This document shows positions 33,662 to 40,809 of a DNA stretch of 64,000 nucleotides, piece after piece. The stretch covers positions 930,001 through 994,000 of the forward strand of contig CAWDVH010000001.1 of assembly GCA_963805705.1 (NCBI GenBank), in the 5' to 3' direction. Each line of letters begins with the position of its first letter. Positions within the stretch are counted from its first letter, which is position 1. This stretch comes from CAWDVH01 sp963805705 (GTDB taxonomy: Bacteria > Actinomycetota > Actinomycetes > Streptosporangiales > Streptosporangiaceae). Under the pieces are notes generated by a model. It was not told the origin of the DNA, ran no database searches, and was given only the letters and a program-made list of their open reading frames with translations. A program made the position numbers and the translations under genes.

Positions 33662-35284
33662 TCAGCTCTTGAGTTCCACCAGCGGGAAGGAGCGGTTCCG
33701 GCGGGGCGGGACCAGGAAGTTCTGCCGGCGGGTTGCGGTGATGAACCGCTCAAAGCCATTGTCGTCCGGGTCGACGTTGGCGTTGGCCGCCTGCAGGTCC
33801 TGCGCTGCCTGGTTGGTGCGCATCTGGGCGAAGGTATCGGCGGTTGGGACGAAGATCATGAACTGCAGCTTGAACTGGTTGCTGCCGGCCGGGACGTTCG
33901 TCCCGCTCGAGGTCGGGAAAGTCCGGAACGCGGGCACGTCCATGCCGTCGAGGCCGGGACCGTCCACGCGGATGTGCAGCGGGGTACCGTCCGAGGCCCG
34001 CGATGACCGCTGCAGCGCCGCATTATGGCCGATGCGTCCCTCACCGGTGAACGTGGCGTTGAGCGTGGCGTTGGTGGGGGTGAACGTGCCCGCGGTGTCG
34101 GCCGCCGCGGCCGCAGCGGCACCCGGGCCCTGGAAGACGTTGTTGATGAACGCGGGGCCGCCGCCGTTGGTGAACTGGTCGGTGTTGCCCGCGGCGGGAA
34201 TGCCGTTGGGGGTGCCGATCTGGTTGGAGCAGAAGGCGTACTGGCAGCGCTCGGTGAAGGGCTCCCCGTCGGCGTGCCTGGGGTCCTGGTTGGCCGTGAG
34301 ATAGAACTGGAACAGGTCCTGGATGTCGTGCGAGAAGTGGGCGATGGAGCCGTTGTCGAAGTAGTCGCCGGGCTTGGCGCTGGTCAGCGCGGCCGATGAG
34401 TTGCCGACGAACGTGGTGATCGCGGCTGGCCCGGCGGCGTTGGTCGCCTGGTCGACAAAGCCCATGGCCATCGTGGAGTCGGGGTTGATCCGGCCCGCGA
34501 ACTCGAAGTTGTTCTGGTTGGCCAGCTTGCGCGGCAGCCCCTGCTGCACGAACTGGATCCGCGGCGTCTGGAAGTTGATCAGCCCGTTGAAGTTGGGCGA
34601 GGGCACGAACCTGCCGTTGAGGCTGTTGCTGCCCTGCAGCCACAGCGAGACACCGGTCAGGTTGGTGAGCGAGTCACTGCGCAGCTGGAACAGCATGTCG
34701 TTGGACTCGATCTTCACGTTGACGTTGAAGCGGTCCTTGGTGACGTTGGGGACCAGGGCGTGGGGGCCGCCCACCAGCCCGTTCACGACATCGGTGGGGA
34801 ATGCGATCGCCTCTTCCAGCACCCGGCGGCTGGGGTTGGCGAGCAGCGTGGGCATGTGGTTGTTGACCACGGTCTGCGACAGCCGGTTGAAGTAGGGCAG
34901 GCCGTAGGACACCGAGAAGATGAGGACGCCGGACGGGCTGGCCGCGAAGCTGGCCTCAATGGTGGACAGGGCATTGGCGAGCTTGGTCTGATCACCGGTG
35001 GTCGGTGTGCGGTTCAGCCTGGCTGGCAGGAGCAGGGAGAAGACGGGCGGGAGCCCGACCACGACGTTGCCGGCGCCGTCGTTGAAGGTTTGCGCCGGGT
35101 TGGTGAAGGCACCCAGGTCGTACTGGATATCGGGGAATGTGGTCGTCGCCGCGGAGGCGCGCACCGGGGCGAAGGCCAGCTGCTCGAAGAGCGCGGCCTG
35201 GGAGAGCAGGAAAGCAGCTCCGGCGCTTCGCTTCAGAGCCGACCTGCGGCTCATGACTGCGCCTCTCAGCTGTTCTGCGTCCAT
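33662..35284 (-). CDS. Tat-exported protein of unknown function, possibly peroxidase-like
   Basis: 540 residues. A twin-arginine signal 'SRRSALKRSAGAAFLLSQ' begins near residue 12 and ends in 'VRASA', so the protein is exported folded, often with a cofactor. The mature part is rich in Asn, Phe and Thr and unlike its neighbours. Blocks include 'LIFSVSYGLPYFNRL' near 120, 'SMAMGFVDQATN'-type sequence near 270 and 'IAHFSHDIQDLFQFYL' near 315. The invariant-looking His residues and 'GFVD' faintly recall dye-decolorising haem peroxidases, and I recall a family named DUF7405 of this kind. That link is tentative. Start is ATG 35284 ('aaggga' upstream) or ATG 35254. It is monocistronic and closed by a strong hairpin. 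Confidence 0.6.
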   Translation of the reverse strand: MDAEQLRGAVMSRRSALKRSAGAAFLLSQAALFEQLAFAPVRASAATTTFPDIQYDLGAFTNPAQTFNDGAGNVVVGLPPVFSLLLPARLNRTPTTGDQTKLANALSTIEASFAASPSGVLIFSVSYGLPYFNRLSQTVVNNHMPTLLANPSRRVLEEAIAFPTDVVNGLVGGPHALVPNVTKDRFNVNVKIESNDMLFQLRSDSLTNLTGVSLWLQGSNSLNGRFVPSPNFNGLINFQTPRIQFVQQGLPRKLANQNNFEFAGRINPDSTMAMGFVDQATNAAGPAAITTFVGNSSAALTSAKPGDYFDNGSIAHFSHDIQDLFQFYLTANQDPRHADGEPFTERCQYAFCSNQIGTPNGIPAAGNTDQFTNGGGPAFINNVFQGPGAAAAAAADTAGTFTPTNATLNATFTGEGRIGHNAALQRSSRASDGTPLHIRVDGPGLDGMDVPAFRTFPTSSGTNVPAGSNQFKLQFMIFVPTADTFAQMRTNQAAQDLQAANANVDPDDNGFERFITATRRQNFLVPPRRNRSFPLVELKS

Positions 35285-35617
35285 GTGTGACTTCCCTTCA
35301 ACTAAGGCAGTTGCCTGTCAGCGACGTTCAGTTGTCGTCACAGGCGCGGGGGACGCAGGCGTCATCGCCTGCGCAACTGTCTTGCATGCCAGGTATGGCA
35401 TGTGATGCGCGCAGGCCGACGGCGGGGTTGGGACGCCTGCGCCATTCAGAGCGGGTAAGGTTGATCGCCATTGATCAGTGCCGTCGATCGGCGCTGATCA
35501 GCGGCAATATAGCCGCAAGGCATCCCCCCAGCCGGCCGGGAGCGGGGAGCGGGGAGCCCAGCGGAACCGGAACTGTCCATACCATAGGACATGGCCAGTT
35601 CCTGGGCAATCATTGTG

Positions 35618-35638
35618 AAAAGATTTTTAATCTTTTTT
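35618..35638. other. AT-rich hairpin with T-run
   Basis: Arms 'aaaagatt' and 'aatctttt' around 'ttt', extended to six Ts on the plus strand. It is strikingly AT-rich in a genome where most intergenic DNA is above 65% GC. It could be a rightward terminator or part of a promoter. The 570-bp gene-free stretch 35285-35861 also holds the direct repeats listed next. Confidence 0.5.
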
Positions 35639-35767
35639 CCGATACCATGAATAGATTTGTTCGAAACTAGCCTTTGACCTGCAGGGAGTGAACGGATACA
35701 TTCCCCTGCGACTCGCTTAATGGCTGACCTCACCAGGGCTGGAGTAACGATGAAAAGGTACCCCCAA

Positions 35768-35816
35768 GGGAATTCCGTCTAGGTGATGTAACCCCCCCTA
35801 GGGGAATTCCGTCTAG
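35768..35816. repeat. Pair of identical 15-bp direct repeats
   Basis: 'gggaattccgtctag' occurs at 35768-35782 and again at 35802-35816, 34 bp apart, each preceded by a C-run. They lie 157-205 bp upstream of the BAAT-like lipoprotein gene and may be operators for a regulator binding on nearly the same DNA face. Confidence 0.55.
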
Positions 35817-35972
35817 TCAGTTCTTTCGCGGCCCGACTTCACGGCTGAACGCGCCCAGCCCATGAATACCGGGTTCAACGGGTTAGGCGCGGCAGAACCC
35901 GGTTTTCATCGGGCTACGGTCAGCCGGGCAGGCGGCCTTGATACCCGACCGCGCGGATGTGAGGGTGGGGCC

Positions 35973-37208
35973 ATGCGCGGATTACGGCGGCGCGCCGGCG
36001 GCCTACTGGGTGGCGTGCTCATGCTGCTTTCCGCGGGCTGCAGTGCCGGATCGGCCAGTGCGCTGCATGTACGGCTCGATGCGGGTCCGGCCGTGGCCCC
36101 CTTCGACACCCCGGTCCACGTCCTGGTGCGCGGGCTGCCGCCCGGAAGCCTGCTGACCATGCAGGCCCGTACCCGCGACGCTGAGGGCAGGCGGTGGGAG
36201 TCCGCGGCGCGGTTCCGGGCCAGCGCGGCGGGCACCCTGGACCTGGCCACGGCCGTGCCGGTCTCCGGCGCATACCGGCTCGCCGACGCCGGCGGGCTGC
36301 TCTGGTCGCTGCGCCCGGCTCACGCCAGCAGCCCGGCCGCCCGGTTCGACCCGCCCCGGCCGGGCGCCAGCATCCAGTTGCGCGTGCTGGCCGGCGGGAG
36401 CGTGCAGGCGACCGCGACCCTGCTTCGCCAGTTTGCTGTCCCCGCCGTTCGTCAGACCGTACGCCGGGACGGCCTGGCCAGCACGCTCTTCGTTCCGGCG
36501 AGGGTCAGGCCCGGAGCCCCCGCCGTCGTCGTCCTGGGCGGCTCTGAAGGCGGCGAGGACACGTGCACGGCCTCGGCACTCGCGCTGAACGGGTATCCCG
36601 CCCTGGCCCTGGCCTATTTTCAGGAACCAGGGCTGCCGCAGTGCCTGTGCGCGATCCCGCTGGAGTATTTCGCCCGCGCCCTGCGGTGGCTGCGCGGGCA
36701 GCCTGTGGCCCGAGGGCGCCCGGTCATCCTGTACGGCGTATCCCGCGGCGCCGAGGCGGCCCTGCTGGTCGCTTCCTACGAGCCGCGCCTGTTCACTGCG
36801 GTCGTGGCCGATTCCCCCAGCGCTTCCGTCCACGTCGCCTTCGGCGGCACGGGCCCGGCCTGGACGTTCCGCGGCAAGCCCCTGACCACCGGGGCGATCA
36901 TCCCGGTCGCCCGCATCCGCGTCCCGCTGCTGCTCGGTGAAGGCGGCCAGGACAAGGTCTGGGGCTCCGCCGCATCCGCCCAGATGATCATGCAGGAGCT
37001 GGGCAGCGCGCTGCACGGCGAGCCTTACGGCAACCTCTATTACCCGGCCGCCGGTCACGGCTACTTCGGCCTGCCGCCGTATTTCCCTTACTCGGGCTAC
37101 GCCGTCGGCAAGATCTTCCTGGGCGGCAGTAAGCAGGCCAACGCCCTGGCTACGGAGCAGTTCTGGGTGGAGATGATCAGATTCCTTAACGATCCCGGAG
37201 GGTCGTGA
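35973..37208 (+). CDS. Acyl-CoA thioesterase/BAAT-like lipoprotein
   Basis: 411 residues. The N-terminus 'MRGLRRRAGGLLGGVLMLL' with lipobox 'LSAGC' indicates a lipoprotein anchored by Cys-20. Residues about 30-160 form the Ig-like N-terminal domain of the bile acid-CoA:amino acid N-acyltransferase/acyl-CoA thioesterase family ('PVHVLVRGLPPGSLLTM'). The C-terminal alpha/beta hydrolase has its nucleophile in 'ILYGVSRGAEAALL' near 256, Asp in 'GGQDKVWGS' near 325 and His in 'AAGHGYFGL' near 361. The family normally carries a Cys or Ser nucleophile; here it is Ser, favouring hydrolysis. An extracellular ester or thioester substrate is expected. ATG 35973 follows 'gagggtgggg'. Confidence 0.82.
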   Translation: MRGLRRRAGGLLGGVLMLLSAGCSAGSASALHVRLDAGPAVAPFDTPVHVLVRGLPPGSLLTMQARTRDAEGRRWESAARFRASAAGTLDLATAVPVSGAYRLADAGGLLWSLRPAHASSPAARFDPPRPGASIQLRVLAGGSVQATATLLRQFAVPAVRQTVRRDGLASTLFVPARVRPGAPAVVVLGGSEGGEDTCTASALALNGYPALALAYFQEPGLPQCLCAIPLEYFARALRWLRGQPVARGRPVILYGVSRGAEAALLVASYEPRLFTAVVADSPSASVHVAFGGTGPAWTFRGKPLTTGAIIPVARIRVPLLLGEGGQDKVWGSAASAQMIMQELGSALHGEPYGNLYYPAAGHGYFGLPPYFPYSGYAVGKIFLGGSKQANALATEQFWVEMIRFLNDPGGS

Positions 37209-37301
37209 ACGTTCTTGGGCGGTACCCGTCTCGACGCGCCGGGGGTGGATACTCCGGTTACGGCCGCAACGCGCAGCGGACTTCGCAGAGGAGATGCCAC
37301 C

Positions 37302-38339
37302 ATGACGACCCAGCCGAGCTGGCCGGTCCAGGACGGGGTGCTGGAGCTAGGCGACCTGCCGGTCGAACGGGGCGGCGTGATCAGGGACGCCAGGCTGGCG
37401 TGGCAGGCGCACGGATCGCTCAGCGAGGCCAGGGACAACGTGATCATCTATCCCTGCAGCTATACCGCTGACCACGAAGACCAGGCCTGGTTGATCGGGC
37501 CCGATTCCGTCCTGGACCCCACCCGCTGGTTCATCGTGATACCGGACATGTTCTCCAATGGCCTGTCCTCCGGGGCGGCCGATACCGAGGATTTTCCCGC
37601 TGTCGTGACGATGGCCGACAACGTTCGGGCGCAGCACCGGCTGCTGACCGGGCACTTCGGCGTGACCAGGGTCGCGGCGGCGTACGGGTTCTCCATGGGC
37701 GCGGGCCAGGCCTACCACTGGGCCGCGCTGTTCGCAGATTTCGTCCAGCGGGCCATCGTGGTGTGCGGGAGCGCCCGGACATCCCTGCACAACCAGGTCT
37801 TCCTGTCCGGCCTGCTGCGCACCCTGGAGGCGGCTCCTGAATACCAGGGCAACGGCCGGTTCAGCGCCGAGCCGCTGGCCGCGATCCGCGCGTTCGCGCA
37901 CATCTACGCCGGCTGGGGCCTGAGCCAGGACTTCTACCGGGAGCGCCTCTTCGAGACCGCGCTCGGCCAGCCTGACCTGACCGCCTTCCTCAAGCACGAC
38001 TGGGAGGACTCCTTCGGCGCGTACCGGGCCGCCAACCTGTATGCCCAGGCGCTCACCTGGCAGGAAGCCGACATCAGCGCGAATGACCTGTACTCCGGCG
38101 ATCTGGCCAAGGCCCTGGGCGCGATCACCGCCCGGGTACTGCTCATGCCCAGCGCGACGGATCTCTACTTCAGGGTCGCCGACAACGAGGCTGAGCTCAG
38201 TCAGCTGCGCAGCGGCGCGCTGGCCACGATCCCGAGCATCTGGGGCCACCGGGCAGGCAGTCCGCAGGGCATCCCGGCCGATCTGGACTTCCTGACCCGC
38301 CACGTCCGCTCCTGGCTGGACAATGCCAGGGAGGAATGA
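37302..38339 (+). CDS. Homoserine O-acetyltransferase-like alpha/beta hydrolase
   Basis: 345 residues of the MetX-like alpha/beta hydrolase fold. 'DARLAWQAHGSLSEARDNV' near residue 25 is the family's opening strand. The nucleophile Ser lies in 'AAYGFSMGAGQAYHWA' near 130, the acid in 'LLMPSATDLYF' near 285, and the His in 'SIWGHRAGSP' near 310. True MetX enzymes read 'GGSMGGMQ' at the nucleophile, so this is probably a related hydrolase or acyltransferase rather than the methionine enzyme. ATG 37302 has 'gaggag' 8 nt upstream. It follows the BAAT-like gene by 93 bp and could be co-transcribed. Confidence 0.8.
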   Translation: MTTQPSWPVQDGVLELGDLPVERGGVIRDARLAWQAHGSLSEARDNVIIYPCSYTADHEDQAWLIGPDSVLDPTRWFIVIPDMFSNGLSSGAADTEDFPAVVTMADNVRAQHRLLTGHFGVTRVAAAYGFSMGAGQAYHWAALFADFVQRAIVVCGSARTSLHNQVFLSGLLRTLEAAPEYQGNGRFSAEPLAAIRAFAHIYAGWGLSQDFYRERLFETALGQPDLTAFLKHDWEDSFGAYRAANLYAQALTWQEADISANDLYSGDLAKALGAITARVLLMPSATDLYFRVADNEAELSQLRSGALATIPSIWGHRAGSPQGIPADLDFLTRHVRSWLDNAREE

Positions 38340-38373
38340 ACGATGCGCTGAAGTAGCCGCGATGCCAGAGCCG

Positions 38374-38967
38374 TCACCGCTGGGATCGGTCGAGCCACTT
38401 GTCGACGGTAACCGGGGTCCATGAGCTGAGCCGGTCGAGCAGGACCTCCGGGTCGGACTCCATGACCACCATGTCCCGATGCTCAGGGCCGATAAAGCGC
38501 TGGCTGGCGGCCAGCTCAAGCAGCGCGCGCAACGGGTCGAAGAAGCCGTCAACGTTAAGGACACCGCAGGGTTTCGAGTGAATGCCGAGCTGCGTCCACG
38601 TCACCACCTCGAAGAACTCATCCAGGGTCCCGCATCCGCCCGGCAGCATGATGAAGCCATCGGACTTATCGGCCATCGATGCCTTGCGTTCATGCATGGT
38701 CTCGACAATCTCCAGCGTGGTCAGGCCCTGGTGGGCGATCTCCTTTCCCGCCAGCGCCCGCGTGATCACGCCATGCACCTGCCCGCCCCGGCTCAGGGCA
38801 GCGTCCGCGAGCACTCCCATCAGCCCGACGTGCGCGCCCCCGTAGACGAGCCGGATCTCGCGCTGGGCCAGCAGCCGTCCCAGCGACCCGGCGGCCGCCG
38901 CGAATCCCGGATCGGCACCGGGAGACGAAGCGCAGTACACAGCGATGGATGAGAGATCGACCATCAC
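38374..38967 (-). CDS. LOG family protein (putative cytokinin riboside 5'-monophosphate phosphoribohydrolase)
   Basis: A 197-residue Rossmann-like enzyme with the LOG signature 'PGGCGTLDEFFEV' near residue 109. Supporting motifs are 'VYCASSPG' near 10, 'LVYGGAHVGLMGVLADAAL' near 40 and the catalytic 'MHERKASMADKSDGFI' near 92. LOG enzymes release free cytokinin bases or hydrolyse purine nucleotide N-glycosidic bonds, and bacterial members often act as AMP or pyrimidine-nucleotide nucleosidases. The start is GTG 38967 or the adjacent ATG 38964. The gene is convergent with the MetX-like gene. Confidence 0.9.
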   Translation of the reverse strand: MMVDLSSIAVYCASSPGADPGFAAAAGSLGRLLAQREIRLVYGGAHVGLMGVLADAALSRGGQVHGVITRALAGKEIAHQGLTTLEIVETMHERKASMADKSDGFIMLPGGCGTLDEFFEVVTWTQLGIHSKPCGVLNVDGFFDPLRALLELAASQRFIGPEHRDMVVMESDPEVLLDRLSSWTPVTVDKWLDRSQR

Positions 38968-39000
38968 GCCAGCTTGCCCTAGGAGCGCCGGTGGATTGCG

Positions 39001-40033
39001 TTACTTCGGTGTCCTGAAGAACGACACGGTGTCGTCCTGGAAGTTGGGGACGTAAGTCATGGTGTGCCTGCGGTCGATGGCGAGGCCGATCGGCTCAGTG
39101 CCCACCCGGATCGAGGACTGGAGCCTGAGGGTCCGGGTGTTGAGCACGGCGATAGTTCCGCGTTGCGGAGTATCCGGGAAGGTCGAGTCCTCGATGAGCG
39201 CGAAGGTGCCCTTGTTGTTCAGCGCGATCGATCCTGAGTTAGGGGCGGGATCGCGGGGGAAGATGCGCAGGATCGGCACGGCCGCCAGAAGCTTGCCGCT
39301 GGCGACGCTGATCACGGAGACGCCGGCAAAGCCGTAGACCCACGCCTGCTTGCCGTTCGGGCTGAACGCAACCGACGTGACCGGTCCCGAGTTCGGGACG
39401 GAGATCTTGCGCGTCACCTTCTGGCTGGCGGTGCTGAGCACCCAGACCTGCGGCGTGGTGGCGCTGCCGATCCAGACCTGCTTGCCGTTCGGGGTGGCAT
39501 TGGCACTCTGCGGCGCCCCCGGGACCTTGACTCTCTTCACCAGCCTGTTATTGCTGGTACGCACGATGGCGACCCGCTTGACGGAGAGCAGCGCCACGTA
39601 GGCGAACTGGCCCGCCTTCGTATTCGCGGCGGTGATGGCGGCGGCACCGAACCCGACGCGAACTCTGCTCGTGACCTTGAGCGTCGCGGTGTTGAATACC
39701 TTGAGGAAGGCCTGGTCGAAGGTCCCGATGTAGGCCCTCGTGCCGTTGCGCGCCAGCCCGATGGCGGTCTGGTCATGGTGCCCGGTTCCCACCTCGGCCA
39801 GTTCGCGGTTGGTTACCGTGCTCAGCACCGAGACGCTGCCGTCCTTCAGGACGTAGGCCCTGGAGTTCCTGGCTGATATCGCGATGTCGATCGGGTTGCT
39901 ACCGACGGTAACGGTCCGGACCGTTCGTGCCTGCGGTGACGCCGGTGTCGCGGCCTCCGCTGGCACTGCGGCCGGCCACGGGGACGGCCGCCGCGAGCAG
40001 TACAACCGCGGTACCGAGTACATGGCGCTTCAT
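39001..40033 (-). pseudogene. Secreted YVTN-type beta-propeller, frameshifted after the signal peptide
   Basis: From about residue 30 on, one frame encodes a seven-bladed-type beta-propeller with repeated 'VTVGSNPIDIAIS', 'NGTRAYIGTFD', 'PNGKQVWIGS' and 'VGTEPIGLAIDRRHTMTYV' elements. No signal peptide precedes it in that frame. The adjacent frame, however, supplies 'MKRHVLGTAVVLLAAAVPVA' from ATG 40033, a good signal peptide that then runs off at 39899. Joining the two needs removal of one base at about 39965-39985 and restores a 343-residue secreted protein. It is either a recent loss-of-function or a sequencing error. YVTN propellers are usually extracytoplasmic binding scaffolds. Confidence 0.65.
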
Positions 40034-40220
40034 CAGGATCTGCCCGCCCGTCTTTGCTATGAGCCCGCGTTCGAGCCTAAACCGGACGCGCTCAGCGACC
40101 AAGCTTTCTGCGATCTTGTCTCTTGAATTGCTTCCGGTGAGTGGATGGCTTCCCGGCGGCGCTGTAGCCCTGGCGCCCGGCGCGCTGTACCGTCGGATAT
40201 ATCTCGCTGCGGAGGCACAT

Positions 40221-40604
40221 GTGTTTTGGGTAACGGTCATCGTTGTCGTGGTGGCAGTCACCTTTATTGGCCTGCTCATCGGGCACGTACGGCACGAAAA
40301 TGCCCCGGGTGACCGTCCCTCGATGCGCTCGGCCCGGCGGGCGATGCGTAAATCACGGATTCTGGCGTCGGGGGATCTGTGCCTGTGCGGCGGCGCGCTC
40401 GGGGATGCGGGGAAAACCTCCCCCAAATTCGGGGCTCTGCTGGGCTGCACCAACTGCAACCGCTCATGGACAATGGACGGCCGCTGGGTCGTCCGTCGCC
40501 GACGGCCTCGCACAGCTAGCCGCCGGGCTCCAGAGACAGAGACAGAGACAGAGAATGACCTCAGGCGAGCCCGGCGGCTGATCGACCGCCCCGCTAAGTC
40601 CTAA
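40221..40604 (+). CDS. Small membrane protein with zinc-ribbon-like cysteines
   Basis: 127 residues. The N-terminal hydrophobic helix 'FWVTVIVVVVAVTFIGLLIG' anchors the protein. A cytoplasmic domain carries paired Cys motifs 'LCLCGGALG' near residue 55 and 'LLGCTNCNRSWTMDGR' near 75, a likely zinc ribbon. The tail is Arg/Thr/Glu-rich with a 'TETETEN' run. GTG 40221 is preceded by a near-perfect 'gcggagg' 5-6 nt upstream, so the longer frame to 39927 is rejected. I recall similar single-pass 'CGG...CTNC' proteins in other actinobacteria without a known role. Confidence 0.7.
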   Translation: MFWVTVIVVVVAVTFIGLLIGHVRHENAPGDRPSMRSARRAMRKSRILASGDLCLCGGALGDAGKTSPKFGALLGCTNCNRSWTMDGRWVVRRRRPRTASRRAPETETETENDLRRARRLIDRPAKS

Positions 40605-40809
40605 GCTGCTTCACCTTCGAGCCTGAGCTTGTCGAAAGTGACGAGCAAGGGTGCTGGCCTGCGTTTTGCGCGGTACAGGGCGGGTGATGGTGGTGCTGTC
40701 CTCCCCCCTGTTCGTGGTGCAGCCCTTCGTGCGCGAGCCGTGCGGCAGGCGCAGAATGAGCGTCGTGGCAGGATCGTGCCCCGCAGAGCGCATCGGCAGG
40801 TTACACGGC

